Notes: a model not told the origin generated them from the sequence alone. Positions 45,030-54,985 are shown, counted from the stretch's first letter. The stretch: 64,000 bases of DNA from Polynucleobacter sp. AP-Jannik-300A-C4 (GCF_018688335.1 NZ_CP061316.1:1488001-1552000), one strand, 5' to 3'. A program made the numbers and translations.

Positions 45030-46823
45030 TTAATCCATCGGCCTTGGTTTTTTAGTCTCTGAAACTGGAATAACCTTGCCACCCAATACAGTGGCATGTA
45101 CGGCAACATCTTTAATCTTGATTGCGGGAATTGCCTGTGGATCGGAATCTAAGACGGCAAAGTCAGCAAACTTACCTGCTTCTATTGAACCCACCTTACT
45201 CTCCACTCCAAGAGTGTAAGCAGCATTGATGGTGATCATCTTCATTGCATCTGAAGCCGTTACTGCATCGGCTGGTGCCCAGACCTTGCCATCGCTATAA
45301 ACGTCCCTACGGGTAACCGCGGTCCATGCTTCTTTTAATGGTGCAGGCGCTGATACAGGCGCATCAGAGTGGATAGATGTCACAATGCCACTACGTACTA
45401 AAGCACCAAGACGCGTTGCGTAGGATGCGCGATCAACGCCCAACATTGGATACTCTAATTGGGCGCGCTCTGAGATATAGGACATATTGGCACTTACAAC
45501 TGCGCCCAATGTCTTAATCTTCATCACCATGGCAGTCGATGGAATGCCAAAATGATTAATGGTGTAACGATGATCGAAGCGCGGCTTTGAATCTAACAGC
45601 AATTGCAATGAATTAATTGAATGGGCATTACCGACATCCCCGTTGCTATGAATGTGAATATGAAAACCCGCATCCCACCATGGTTTCATTGCACCAGCAA
45701 ACTCTTTAGCCGACTGGTAGTTAGTTGAACCTATTGTGCCGTTTGTATAACCGGGGCTCTCCATCCGCATAGTCTCAGGCAAATAACCACCATCGCTATA
45801 AAACTTCACACCTTGGAAAATGAGGCGATCATTGTCTTGCTGTGAGAGATTCTGAGCCTCAGTAATTGCCTTATCACCATACTTTTGAATGAATGGCTCT
45901 GCATAAACAACTGGGACAAGGCGTAATGCGGTATTAGGTGATTGGGTATATGCCTTAGAAATCTTGGTTTCCATATCAATGTTCAGGGTTCCAAACGCCA
46001 AATCTCCCGATGTCGTAATGCCAGCCTGCTGCATCAAGTCATTGATGTACATAAAGTCGTTTGGAATCTCATTCGGCTTCAGAATATCCTTGCCTGCAAT
46101 CTTCAGAATAAATTGCATGGCTGGAATCTCTAAAAATTGACCGTTTAATTGACCGTCTTTATCTAAGCCGACGCCTTTAACATTCTTCACCATATCTGGC
46201 GTAATTCCGTAATGTTTGATCATGGCTGTATTGACGTACATGTCATGGCCAGAGATGTCCCATACGATAATAGGCCTTGTAGTGGAAGCTTGGTCTAAAA
46301 GCTGGCGATCAGGTCGCTTACCCATTGCCACTACGTCATAACCCCAAGTCAGCAAAATCTCTTCGGGGTCCTTGATAGCATCTGAATACTTCTTTAACTG
46401 CGCCATTGCAGCCGGCAGATTTGGTACACCAGCAAATGGAGTGCCCCATGGATTAGGCATGGGTGACGGAGTCAACAGCGGCCTATTAAACAGAAGACCC
46501 GCAAGCAAAGGATGTGCGTGCGGCTCAACAAATCCTGGATACATAACCTTATTAGCAAATTGACGATCAATCCTTGTTGGGTACTTATCAGTCCAAGGCT
46601 TCATATCTTCTAATGAACCCACTGACAGAATGCGTCCGTCAGATACAGCAACTGCAGTAGCATTTGGAATAGAGGGATCCATCGTGACAATCTTCTTTGC
46701 CAAAAAAACAGTGATCTCACTCACCTTAGGTGTTGATGGTGGATCAATTAATTGAACAGCTGAAGCAAAGCCTGAAACAAGCCCCAGTGCACATAAATAA
46801 ATAATTTTTGATTTTAGATTCAT
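45030..46823 (-). CDS. Exported amidohydrolase family protein (copy A)
   Basis: Amidohydrolase_3-type (YtcJ-like) hydrolase, 597 aa, with signal peptide ending SGFASA. Binuclear metal ligands are complete: H102-A-H104 in GFVEPHAHPLL, Lys K340 in GVKFYSDGG, H392 in HSNGD, a further His in TINHFG and Asp in HSDAPVS. GGAG lies 5 bases before the ATG. Substrate unknown; likely acts on amides or imides in the periplasm. Confidence 0.86.
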   Translation of the reverse strand: MNLKSKIIYLCALGLVSGFASAVQLIDPPSTPKVSEITVFLAKKIVTMDPSIPNATAVAVSDGRILSVGSLEDMKPWTDKYPTRIDRQFANKVMYPGFVEPHAHPLLAGLLFNRPLLTPSPMPNPWGTPFAGVPNLPAAMAQLKKYSDAIKDPEEILLTWGYDVVAMGKRPDRQLLDQASTTRPIIVWDISGHDMYVNTAMIKHYGITPDMVKNVKGVGLDKDGQLNGQFLEIPAMQFILKIAGKDILKPNEIPNDFMYINDLMQQAGITTSGDLAFGTLNIDMETKISKAYTQSPNTALRLVPVVYAEPFIQKYGDKAITEAQNLSQQDNDRLIFQGVKFYSDGGYLPETMRMESPGYTNGTIGSTNYQSAKEFAGAMKPWWDAGFHIHIHSNGDVGNAHSINSLQLLLDSKPRFDHRYTINHFGIPSTAMVMKIKTLGAVVSANMSYISERAQLEYPMLGVDRASYATRLGALVRSGIVTSIHSDAPVSAPAPLKEAWTAVTRRDVYSDGKVWAPADAVTASDAMKMITINAAYTLGVESKVGSIEAGKFADFAVLDSDPQAIPAIKIKDVAVHATVLGGKVIPVSETKKPRPMD

Positions 46824-46876
46824 AAAAACTCCATCAGATTCTTCATCTCAGAAGAAATAAATTGTCACCCATTCGA

Positions 46877-46906
46877 CAAAAAGAAACACCCGCATCAGCG
46901 AGTGTT
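46877..46906 (-). terminator. Terminator of the second amidohydrolase
   Basis: Stem AACACCCGC (46885-46893) pairs with GCGAGTGTT (46898-46906) with one mismatch, loop ATCA. The minus-strand transcript ends in a U-rich stretch. It sits 29 bases after the stop of the gene at 46935. Confidence 0.78.
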
Positions 46907-46934
46907 CTCATTTACAAACTGTCTTGATTAAGAA

Positions 46935-48641
46935 TTACTTAAGGCTTACCTGCTTACCATCAACCCAAGTTTCCTTGACCTTGATATTACGAATTTCTGC
47001 AGGCGGTGTCTTACGTGGATTCTTCTCCAATATCACTAAGTCAGCCTGCTTGCCGACTTCTAAACTACCTACAATATTGTCAGCAAAGATTTGATATGCG
47101 GCATCAATCGTAATTGCACGAATCGCATCGTCAACAGTAACAGCTTGAGTTGGTCCAAGCACTTTCTGCGGAGGCAGTTGCCATAAGCGCGTTACCTCTT
47201 CGCTCACATAGTTCAAAGGGCCGACATTGGATACCGGTGAGTCGCTATGAAGCGTAAATTTACCGCCCGCACGTTTAAAATCTCCAGCTGGATCAATTCG
47301 CTCGGCGCGCTCTGAGCCAATGATGTGATCATTAAATGCCGCACCCCAATAATTGACATGACCAATAGTAAAGCTTGGTATCACGCCTAATTTCACTGAC
47401 TTTGTAACGTGATCTAGACGATTAACTGTGAAATGCTCAATACGCAAACGACGCTCTTGCGGCTTAGGATTACCGGCCAATAATTTAGCGTAGCTATTTA
47501 AAGCCTGATCAATCGCCTTATCACCATTTGAGTGGGAAGAAATTTGCCAACCTTGATCAAAGTATGACTTCATAGATGCCTGTATATCAGCATCCTTATA
47601 GTTGAGTGAGCCACTCCACTTGCTATCTTTGGGATAACTATAGGGCTGATTGAGTGCAGCAGTTAAACCCTGGGTAGAGCCATCGGTAATATATTTAATA
47701 CCAATGAAGCGTAGCTTATCGTCACCCTCATTTGGCTTAATAGCCTTATATCCAGGAGGCAAAGTTTCACTAAATAAGTATCCACGGACTCGAATTGGCG
47801 ATGCATTCTTTGCAAAAATTGCTTTATAAATTGCGATCTCTTTATCAACACCAAAATTACCACCAACACTCATCTCGGAGGCAGTAGTCACCCCTGTTGA
47901 TGCCATCTTCTTCATGGTGCCTTGGATAGCAGCAAACAATTGCTCTTCTGTTGGGTTTGGCATTTTGGCCATAAATGGCAAATAAGTTGGTGGCTCTACT
48001 AACTTACCCGTGAGTTGACCCTTTGCATCTTTCACATAAATACCGCCGCCAGCAGGATTTGGAGTTTTATTGGTAACGCCAGCAAGCTCTAAAGCCTTGT
48101 GATTCACGTAGCCGATATGACCAGATTGATTGACGATAAAAATAGGAACAGTAGTTGATACCTTATCCAAATCATCAGCGGTGAGTTCCGCCATAAATGG
48201 CGTTGTACGTGATGGATCTACACCGAAGCCAAATAACCAACCACCAGCAGGAACATTCTTTAATCCTGCCTTCATTTTTTGAATTAGGGTTTCTTTAGTG
48301 TCATAAGGCAAAGTGAAGTTACTTAAATTCAATCCTAAGCCTTCAAAGACTGCAGTCACCATGATGTGCACATGAGGCTCCACAAATCCTGGCATCAGAG
48401 TTTGACCTTGCAGATCAATGACCTTAGTATTGCTGGCCTGCCACTCCTTAGTAACTGCATCCTTAGGCCCAACAGCAACAATCTTGCCATTCTGGACAGC
48501 TAATGCTTGAACTTCTTCGTTCTTCGCATTAACAGTGACGATTGGACCACCATAAAAGATGGTGTCAGCATTACGTTTAGCAAACGCAATGGCGCAATGA
48601 GCTATCAATAATGTGGCTAGTAATTTTGGTGCAAATTTCAT
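46935..48641 (-). CDS. Exported amidohydrolase family protein (copy B)
   Basis: Amidohydrolase_3-type hydrolase, 568 aa, signal peptide ending CAIAFAKR. Metal ligands are intact: H90-V-H92 in PGFVEPHVHIMV, K316 in FIGIKYITDG, H370 in SSHSNGD, His in RIEHFT, Asp in HSDSPVS. Last gene of a three-gene unit with the two barrel genes upstream (25-base and 19-base gaps). Confidence 0.86.
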   Translation of the reverse strand: MKFAPKLLATLLIAHCAIAFAKRNADTIFYGGPIVTVNAKNEEVQALAVQNGKIVAVGPKDAVTKEWQASNTKVIDLQGQTLMPGFVEPHVHIMVTAVFEGLGLNLSNFTLPYDTKETLIQKMKAGLKNVPAGGWLFGFGVDPSRTTPFMAELTADDLDKVSTTVPIFIVNQSGHIGYVNHKALELAGVTNKTPNPAGGGIYVKDAKGQLTGKLVEPPTYLPFMAKMPNPTEEQLFAAIQGTMKKMASTGVTTASEMSVGGNFGVDKEIAIYKAIFAKNASPIRVRGYLFSETLPPGYKAIKPNEGDDKLRFIGIKYITDGSTQGLTAALNQPYSYPKDSKWSGSLNYKDADIQASMKSYFDQGWQISSHSNGDKAIDQALNSYAKLLAGNPKPQERRLRIEHFTVNRLDHVTKSVKLGVIPSFTIGHVNYWGAAFNDHIIGSERAERIDPAGDFKRAGGKFTLHSDSPVSNVGPLNYVSEEVTRLWQLPPQKVLGPTQAVTVDDAIRAITIDAAYQIFADNIVGSLEVGKQADLVILEKNPRKTPPAEIRNIKVKETWVDGKQVSLK

Positions 48642-48666
48642 ATTAAATTCCTAATTTAAGTGGAAA

Positions 48667-49524
48667 TTACTTCAGAATGACGAGAGTGGCGGTAGCACGA
48701 GCACCCCAACCAGATGGGCCACCAGGCGTGTTGCTGACGTAATACATTGGGCCAGCACCAAACTGAAATGGCACTCCATCAAACAACATGAGCTTGGATA
48801 CCCCTGCATATAAGGGATTTGAGGTACGGCGTGCATCATAGTTATATTGCGCTTCCATATTGGCAGTGATGGTCCAGGCTGTCTTAGTCGTATAGGCTAC
48901 AAAAGGCTGGCCATAGAGATTGTTTTGGGTGCCAAAGCTTGGATTACCGCCAACACTCCAAGATTGATAACCCAATGCACCATAAGTCCAAGGCCCAGCA
49001 CGATTGAGGACAACTGCAGTCACACCAGCGCCGGTTTGTTGAGATCCAAATTTGCCGCTATTACCGGAAGGTGATTGGGCATAAGGACCAATACCCCAGA
49101 TCCACGAGGAGTTAGTGTTGGGCGCATAAAAGGATTCGAGCGTAACACTTGCAATACCGTAACCCGAAAATGATTGGCCCGCTGCATTTTGAACACTAGT
49201 CTCTCTCACACCTGCTACGATCGGTCGAACGATAAAAGTATCGCCACCACCCAAATTAAATGGCATAACTGGTTGAAACAGCAAAGTTTGCTCTGAACCA
49301 CCTTGATTTTTTCCAACACCTCGACTGAACTGATACTGGAGAGGTACTGAAATCATATTGGCGATTGGGTTAGCCAATTTTTTAGCAATGCCGACCTTAT
49401 CCACATCACCACCAGGCACCGATACAGCAGAAGATTTGCTCGTTTGTGTAGCTTGACCTAGCACAGGAGTTGCACAAGGAAGTGCCAGCAATAGAGTGGC
49501 TAAAATTTTAGAGCAATGATTCAT
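48667..49524 (-). CDS. Outer-membrane beta-barrel protein (neuromedin-U/transporter-like annotation)
   Basis: A 285-aa exported protein: signal peptide ending CATPVLGQA, then amphipathic beta strands rich in Gly, Tyr and Asn (WIWGIGPYAQSPSGNSGKFG) and a C-terminal TATLVILK. Family name unclear. Adjacent to amidohydrolase B in the same unit, so it may import or export its substrate. Confidence 0.62.
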   Translation of the reverse strand: MNHCSKILATLLLALPCATPVLGQATQTSKSSAVSVPGGDVDKVGIAKKLANPIANMISVPLQYQFSRGVGKNQGGSEQTLLFQPVMPFNLGGGDTFIVRPIVAGVRETSVQNAAGQSFSGYGIASVTLESFYAPNTNSSWIWGIGPYAQSPSGNSGKFGSQQTGAGVTAVVLNRAGPWTYGALGYQSWSVGGNPSFGTQNNLYGQPFVAYTTKTAWTITANMEAQYNYDARRTSNPLYAGVSKLMLFDGVPFQFGAGPMYYVSNTPGGPSGWGARATATLVILK

Positions 49525-49543
49525 AAGGTATCTTTAGAGGCAA

Positions 49544-50335
49544 TTAGAATTTAAAGGTGATGGCAACTTGAGGACCTTGCATAGTAGTCTTTTGCAAAAC
49601 ACCACCAGCTTTCATATCGTAATAGAGCGCACGATACGTTAGCGAAGCATCAACCAAGCTACCAAATGATTTACCTACGCCAGCCATTACTTGCCATGTT
49701 AGGTTAGTAGTACCACCACCGCTACCAATATCAGCGTAGGCAGGAATGTACCAACTAGAGTCTGCAATACGGTAGCGCCCCTTAGCACCAATAATCGGAT
49801 CAATTGTGGAGGTCGTTTTGGAAATAGATTCCTTCTCAGATGTACCAACAAGGTTGCCAAAAAGTGTAGCGGTAACATTGATTGATCGAACGCCAAGCAA
49901 AGCATCTACGTAGGCATCTTTCGTATTAGCTAGCGTATAAGTAGCAGCGCCTGTTAAGACAGTCTGCTGCACAGTAATCTTATCTGCAACGGTGGCTTCT
50001 CCTCCCGATACAGGAATCGAACCTGAATTTTGCAAGGTTGCAGAAATGAGGTCGCCCATGATTCCCCAATTACCTTTATGCGCCTCGGCTGCAATCATGC
50101 CGCCGGACTTCAGATTGCTAAGAACATCGCTAGAAGTGAAATCCGCAGATTTAGCAAGGCCATTATCAAAATTCATAGTGCCTTTGATCCCAGTAAGCCA
50201 AAGATAAGGGGTTACTTCAAAGCGCCATTCATTTGATGCCTTAGGGATTGGAGAGACTTCTTGGGCAAGAGCAAAACTTGAGGAAGCCAGTAGCGCGAGG
50301 ATTCCAAAGAAAGTCTTAAAGAGGGGGTTTTTCAT
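49544..50335 (-). CDS. Outer-membrane beta-barrel protein, unknown family
   Basis: A 263-aa exported protein with signal peptide ending SSFALAQ, FEVTPYLWLTGIKGTM early in the barrel and a C-terminal aromatic strand VAITFKF. No named domain recognised with certainty. First gene of the barrel-barrel-amidohydrolase unit, divergent from the nitroreductase. Confidence 0.62.
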   Translation of the reverse strand: MKNPLFKTFFGILALLASSSFALAQEVSPIPKASNEWRFEVTPYLWLTGIKGTMNFDNGLAKSADFTSSDVLSNLKSGGMIAAEAHKGNWGIMGDLISATLQNSGSIPVSGGEATVADKITVQQTVLTGAATYTLANTKDAYVDALLGVRSINVTATLFGNLVGTSEKESISKTTSTIDPIIGAKGRYRIADSSWYIPAYADIGSGGGTTNLTWQVMAGVGKSFGSLVDASLTYRALYYDMKAGGVLQKTTMQGPQVAITFKF

Positions 50336-50370
50336 AGTGGGCGAATAATTCAGAATTAAAAAGGTAATAA

Positions 50371-50388
50371 AAATAACAATCGTTATTT
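50371..50388. promoter_or_regulatory. Palindromic operator-like site
   Basis: AAATAAC (50371-50377), AATC, GTTATTT (50382-50388), between the divergent barrel operon and nitroreductase gene. The AT-rich symmetry recalls iron-uptake-regulator type sites, but it is not a clear match. Confidence 0.4.
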
Positions 50389-50508
50389 TAAAGGGCTTTA
50401 TCTATTTAAAAGCTTATTGGAAACCCCAATAATGAGTGTTTCTGCAATTCAATCCAGCCTCCACTAAACTCACCCAAAACAACCCCGAATACCCTAAAAG
50501 GATAACAA

Positions 50509-51144
50509 ATGAGCTTAATTGATAAATTGCAGTGGCGCTACGCCACTAAAAAGATGGATTCCGAAAAACTGGTTCCAGAAAATAAGGTCGAGCAAATCCT
50601 CGAGGCTATTCGCCTAACTGCAAGCTCAAGCGGACTTCAGCCCTACGAGGTGATTGTCATTACCAATAAAGATATTCGCCAGAAGATTAGAGCAGTTGCT
50701 AATGATCAGTCTCAAGTCACTGATTGCTCTCATTTACTCGTTTTTGCTGCATGGGATAACTACACCGCAGACCGCATCAATGCTGCCTTTGATATGACTG
50801 AATCTATTCGTAACTTTACTAGTGAATCTGGCACTGCATACCGCCAAATGCTGCTTAAAGCATATCCGGCTCGAGACGCTGAAACAAACTTTACTCATGC
50901 TGCCAAGCAGGCCTATATTGGTTTAGGTACGGCATTAATTGCTGCCGCCTATGAACAAGTAGACTGCACTCCTATGGAAGGCTTTAATCCACCAGCAGTA
51001 GATGACATTCTGAATCTGTCTGCCAAGGGCTTACGAAGCGTCATCTTGCTCCCCTTGGGATATCGCAATGCCGATGAGGATTGGCTTGTCAAACTCAAAA
51101 AGGTGCGGAGAGCGAAAGAGCAATTCATCTCTTGGATTAAATAA
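50509..51144 (+). CDS. Nitroreductase family protein (NfsB-like)
   Basis: NAD(P)H-dependent FMN oxidoreductase, 211 aa, with LQWRYATKKMD, RLTASSSGLQPYEVIVITN (FMN-binding Ser/Leu/Gln-rich) and KGLRSVILLPLGYRNADEDW near the C-terminus. Reduces nitro, quinone or related acceptors. Only plus-strand gene in this region. Confidence 0.9.
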   Translation: MSLIDKLQWRYATKKMDSEKLVPENKVEQILEAIRLTASSSGLQPYEVIVITNKDIRQKIRAVANDQSQVTDCSHLLVFAAWDNYTADRINAAFDMTESIRNFTSESGTAYRQMLLKAYPARDAETNFTHAAKQAYIGLGTALIAAAYEQVDCTPMEGFNPPAVDDILNLSAKGLRSVILLPLGYRNADEDWLVKLKKVRRAKEQFISWIK

Positions 51145-51167
51145 AGCAATATCAGTTTGCATTCAAT

Positions 51168-51818
51168 CTAGATTAAATGCCCGGTCTTCACAAAGATCGT
51201 GCAACCTTCTTTACTAAAAGGTTGATGCAAGCTCATATGGGGGCTGCGAATCCATGAGCCAGCTGGATAGCGTCCATGCTCATCCTCAAATACGCCATCC
51301 ACTACAAAAATCTCTTCTCCGCCATAATGCTTGTGTGGGTTGAAGTAAGTTTGAGGCGCCCACCTAACCAATGTAGAGCCCGCACCCTGTCTCATCAGCG
51401 GCATTACGGTTAAACCAGGCACCATCCCTTGAAACCATGGTGCAGAATGGGTATCGACAATCTCACGCTCGATCTGCTCAGGCCCCAAGTGTCGTAACTT
51501 GACAAAAAGAGTGCAGCCATTCTCGCTAAAAGGCGCATGAGACGAGCCAGGAGGATTCATGATGTAGGTGCCGGCTGGATAGTTGCCAGTCTCATCACTA
51601 AGCACCCCATCTAACACCAGGATCTCTTCTCCAAATTCATGGGTATGGGTTGGAAACTTCGCACCAGCTTCGTATCTAACGATCGAAGTAGCTCTAGCCA
51701 CCTCATCACCCTGACGATCAAGCATGCGCCTCTCAATACCTACGGAAGGACTTGAAATCCACGGTAGGTCCTGGTGATTCAGCACTACACGCTTACTGTA
51801 GTCAGAATGAATGTCCAT
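51168..51818 (-). CDS. Double-cupin (ChrR-like) protein
   Basis: A 216-aa protein made of two tandem cupins. Metal ligands appear as HTHEFGEE (first) and HKHYGGEE (second), each followed by Y-PAG and a GSSHAPFSENGC or MSLHQPFSKEGC end. It matches the C-terminal cupin domain of the anti-sigma factor ChrR, but no sigma-binding domain is present. May be a stand-alone metal-dependent enzyme or sensor. Confidence 0.83.
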   Translation of the reverse strand: MDIHSDYSKRVVLNHQDLPWISSPSVGIERRMLDRQGDEVARATSIVRYEAGAKFPTHTHEFGEEILVLDGVLSDETGNYPAGTYIMNPPGSSHAPFSENGCTLFVKLRHLGPEQIEREIVDTHSAPWFQGMVPGLTVMPLMRQGAGSTLVRWAPQTYFNPHKHYGGEEIFVVDGVFEDEHGRYPAGSWIRSPHMSLHQPFSKEGCTIFVKTGHLI

Positions 51819-51886
51819 ATAAATCTTTTCAGTAATAAATTGTTAGATACAAGAATAACAATGGATTGAAATTGTTGCTCAAAAGA

Positions 51887-51909
51887 AAAAACCACCAAAA
51901 GGTGGTTTT
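51887..51909 (-). terminator. Terminator of the secretory-lipase-like gene
   Basis: AAAACCACC (51888-51896), loop AAAA, GGTGGTTTT (51901-51909), A-run on the left which is a U-tract on the minus strand. It lies 24 bases after the stop at 51933. Confidence 0.88.
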
Positions 51910-51932
51910 CTTACTGTAGATAATTACTAAAC

Positions 51933-53237
51933 CTACTTTTGAGGGCAACCATTTGCCAATGGTTTTCCAGCAATACGATCCTTGACCCAGTCAAGATACA
52001 TCGGGGCTGAAACCCCAGGAGTCGTAAAGTGTGTTTGCTCTCCTGGCAGCTGAATTCTTCCTACATTTGCCCCCATACCGCACATTTGCTTCTGATAAAG
52101 CTCATGCATGATTGGAGGGACTGCAGTATCTTTTGTACCCCAATAAATCACAACAGGTGCAGTAGGTTTTACCGGCTTGACACTACCATCAACAAATGCC
52201 TTGACCCATGCCAAGGAGTTGCTGGGTTCTGGCTTCAAGAGAGTTTTATAGTTATCTCCATAAGCATAGCTAAAGGTATCTGCCAGTACATGCATACATT
52301 TGTTGCGAGATAATTTATCTACAACTTTTACACCCTCATCTGTCAGTACATCGGATAGCTTTAGATCAGGAAAAGCTGCCTGCGTACCCCAAAGTCCCAT
52401 CATATAGTGGGCGAATAGAAATACATTTGGGACATTAGCTTGAGTAAAGCCATTCATGAGCTTTTTCGCACCCGCCTCATCAGCCGGCACATTAGGAAGC
52501 ATGGCTGCTACATCTTCTGGTGCCAACGCAACAAATCCTAGATATTGCAGGTTATCTGCTGCAGTACCTTGAAGTGCCTGGTAATCTGGCAAGCTTGCGG
52601 CAGCAATAGTAGCGCCACCACCCTGCGACCATCCATAAACTACGGTCTTCTTACCTGCGCCAACTTCTTTCATGGAGCTGGCAGCTCTTGCAGAGTTAAT
52701 AACGTCTCTACCATTTGTTTGTGCCACAGCATATTGATGCTTACCTCCACCACCCAAACCTTGATAGTCGGTAGCAACGACAACATATCCTTGATTGATG
52801 AACTCTTGACCATTTGGAATTCCGTAATCGGTCCAAGAGTTCCCACCCATTAGAAAATATTCATTTAAAGCCGCTGTTGGATCAATGATTTGGGATGGTC
52901 CACAGTTTTGCGCTGAACCTGTTGTGCCATGTGCCCACGCCAATATGGGCCTTCCTTCTTTTGGGCTTGGTCCAACAGGTGCGATGATGGTCCCTGTAGC
53001 AATCGTTTTACGGCCCGCCACATCAGATGAGATATAAGCAATCTTCCAAGCCTGTACACCTTTTAAGGATGTTGCAATTTTCTCTTTAGAGATAATTTGA
53101 CCCAACTTACCTTCAGGCGCCATTTTCATGACAGAGGCATAAAAAGGCGGCATTGGTGGATCAGCATAAACAGCAGTGGAGAAGATGCCAAGAGCAGCGC
53201 TAATTGCAATAACTGAAAGACGTGAAATTTTTTTCAT
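51933..53237 (-). CDS. Exported alpha/beta-hydrolase, secretory-lipase-like
   Basis: A 434-aa exported hydrolase; signal peptide ending TAVYADPP. Nucleophile S204 in VYGWSQGGGAT, an HG oxyanion turn in ILAWAHGTTG, Asp in GTKDTAVPP and His in GEQTHFTTPG. Matches PF03583 secretory lipases, usually fungal or actinobacterial, uncommon in Burkholderiales. Located beside amidohydrolase C. Confidence 0.83.
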   Translation of the reverse strand: MKKISRLSVIAISAALGIFSTAVYADPPMPPFYASVMKMAPEGKLGQIISKEKIATSLKGVQAWKIAYISSDVAGRKTIATGTIIAPVGPSPKEGRPILAWAHGTTGSAQNCGPSQIIDPTAALNEYFLMGGNSWTDYGIPNGQEFINQGYVVVATDYQGLGGGGKHQYAVAQTNGRDVINSARAASSMKEVGAGKKTVVYGWSQGGGATIAAASLPDYQALQGTAADNLQYLGFVALAPEDVAAMLPNVPADEAGAKKLMNGFTQANVPNVFLFAHYMMGLWGTQAAFPDLKLSDVLTDEGVKVVDKLSRNKCMHVLADTFSYAYGDNYKTLLKPEPSNSLAWVKAFVDGSVKPVKPTAPVVIYWGTKDTAVPPIMHELYQKQMCGMGANVGRIQLPGEQTHFTTPGVSAPMYLDWVKDRIAGKPLANGCPQK

Positions 53238-53296
53238 GATCTAGAGAAATAAAAAAGATATAAGTTCAATATAAAACGATAACTTTACATACTAAA

Positions 53297-54985
53297 TTAG
53301 GGACGAACATACAGATCCTTACCATTTTTAATAGTCTTCACAATCTGAATATCTTTAATCTCCATTGGATCTACTTTCAAGGGATTACGATCAAGGAGCA
53401 CCATATCTGCAAGCTTTCCAGGGGTGATGCTACCCTTTGATCCCTCTTCCTTATATTGATAGGCAGGTACAGAGGTAAATGCACGGAGAGCAAGATAAGG
53501 GTCGATACGTTGATCAGGACCCAAAACTCCCCCTCCGTAGATATTACGGTTTACAGCAGTCCCAATCGTAAACAAGGCACTTGGACCAGATGAAGGAGTG
53601 TCGTTGTGAATACCAAATTGCATCCCCTTTGTATGGGTCAAATTGAGCGGCACCATATTACTAGCCCTCTCATCGCCTAGAATTTTTCTATACACATCGC
53701 CATACATCCAGATATGGTTAGGCATAAATTGAGGGAGAATTTTCTTAGTTTTGTATTCATCCAATTGATCATCGCGGATAAAAAATGAGTGTGAAATTAC
53801 TGTTCTGCGATCTTCAGTAATCCCCGTCTCTTGAATTGCTTTAGAAATCCCGGCAAGAGCCATATCAATCCCAGCATCGCCATTGGAATAGCCGTAATAC
53901 TGGATATTCTTTTCGAAGGCTAGCTTTGCATAACGATCAACTAAAGCTTGGGTGGCAACAGCCATACCACGCCAATCTTTTGGGAATCCCGTAGTGTCGT
54001 TATAAGGCTTAGTAAAGTACGCCAAACGCAATTGAGGTGCTCCATCAGTAGACACCAAGATTCCAGCAACTTTGAAGCCACCATCACCCCTCGTGTAAAC
54101 GCCGAATGGGTATTTTTGGTTTGTTGCTAGTAACTGATCAACCACATCGTAAGTTGGTAGCGCAATCAGATCCAGGCTAATCACATTACGATCAACTGCT
54201 TGACGCATATTGCGAATATCCTCAAGCGTAGTTTCATAGCTCTGTGCAGTGGTAAATCCATTTGAAGCGTAAATCTTTTCAGCCTTGCGATAGGTTTCCA
54301 TCATCAAGTCTTGGGAATACTTACCAAATACCTTCGCAGTTGCACTTATATTAGGACTACCAATCAATTCACCAGTCAGTTTTCCTGTTTTTGGATCAAC
54401 AGGAATCATCCCTTGCACAACTTTCGTGGATTTAGTAATACCTAATTTTTTCAAGCCAGCGGAATTCACAATTCCCGTCAGAGTAGAGATGTTATTAACA
54501 AAAACAGGTTGATTCGGAAATGCTGCGTCTAATTGCGCAATAGTCAAAGGGCCATCAGTTAAAAAAGCATCCGCATACTCCGCCCCAATGATCCAACCAT
54601 TAAATGGGCGAGCCTCAGCCTTCAATCGGCCTATTAACTCTTGGGTTGTATGAGGAGGCTTCTTTGAAAAATAACCCAGATTTACACCCAGAGTATTTTG
54701 GGCAATTAAAGTGAAGTGGCCCCAAGCATCGATAAAACCAGGAATTAAGGTTTGACCTTTTAAATCCTGAATATCTGGATTTGCACCAGCTTCATTTAAG
54801 GCATCTTTCATGCTACCTGTGAAGGTAATCTTCTTACCCTTCACCACTATCGCCTCAACATACTGTGGCTTATCACCCTCCATAGTCAGGATGTCACCAT
54901 TGAAATACACGCTTGCACTACCAGCAAATACTTGAGCAGTCATAAGTAGCAAGAAAGCGGATAAAGATATATTGAGGATTTTCAT
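53297..54985 (-). CDS. Exported amidohydrolase family protein (copy C), metal site degenerate
   Basis: A 562-aa protein of the same family as copies A and B, signal peptide ending QVFAGSAS. The first HxH is W88-G-H90 in IDAWGHFTL; the carboxylated Lys is replaced (L310 in GILVSTDG); HSNGD is YSNGD (Y366); the SGH segment reads STL. It keeps a His in VISHSFF and HNDTP. So three canonical metal ligands and another conserved His are lost. It may be a pseudoenzyme or changed enzyme. In the same direction as the lipase gene (59-base gap). Confidence 0.82.
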   Translation of the reverse strand: MKILNISLSAFLLLMTAQVFAGSASVYFNGDILTMEGDKPQYVEAIVVKGKKITFTGSMKDALNEAGANPDIQDLKGQTLIPGFIDAWGHFTLIAQNTLGVNLGYFSKKPPHTTQELIGRLKAEARPFNGWIIGAEYADAFLTDGPLTIAQLDAAFPNQPVFVNNISTLTGIVNSAGLKKLGITKSTKVVQGMIPVDPKTGKLTGELIGSPNISATAKVFGKYSQDLMMETYRKAEKIYASNGFTTAQSYETTLEDIRNMRQAVDRNVISLDLIALPTYDVVDQLLATNQKYPFGVYTRGDGGFKVAGILVSTDGAPQLRLAYFTKPYNDTTGFPKDWRGMAVATQALVDRYAKLAFEKNIQYYGYSNGDAGIDMALAGISKAIQETGITEDRRTVISHSFFIRDDQLDEYKTKKILPQFMPNHIWMYGDVYRKILGDERASNMVPLNLTHTKGMQFGIHNDTPSSGPSALFTIGTAVNRNIYGGGVLGPDQRIDPYLALRAFTSVPAYQYKEEGSKGSITPGKLADMVLLDRNPLKVDPMEIKDIQIVKTIKNGKDLYVRP

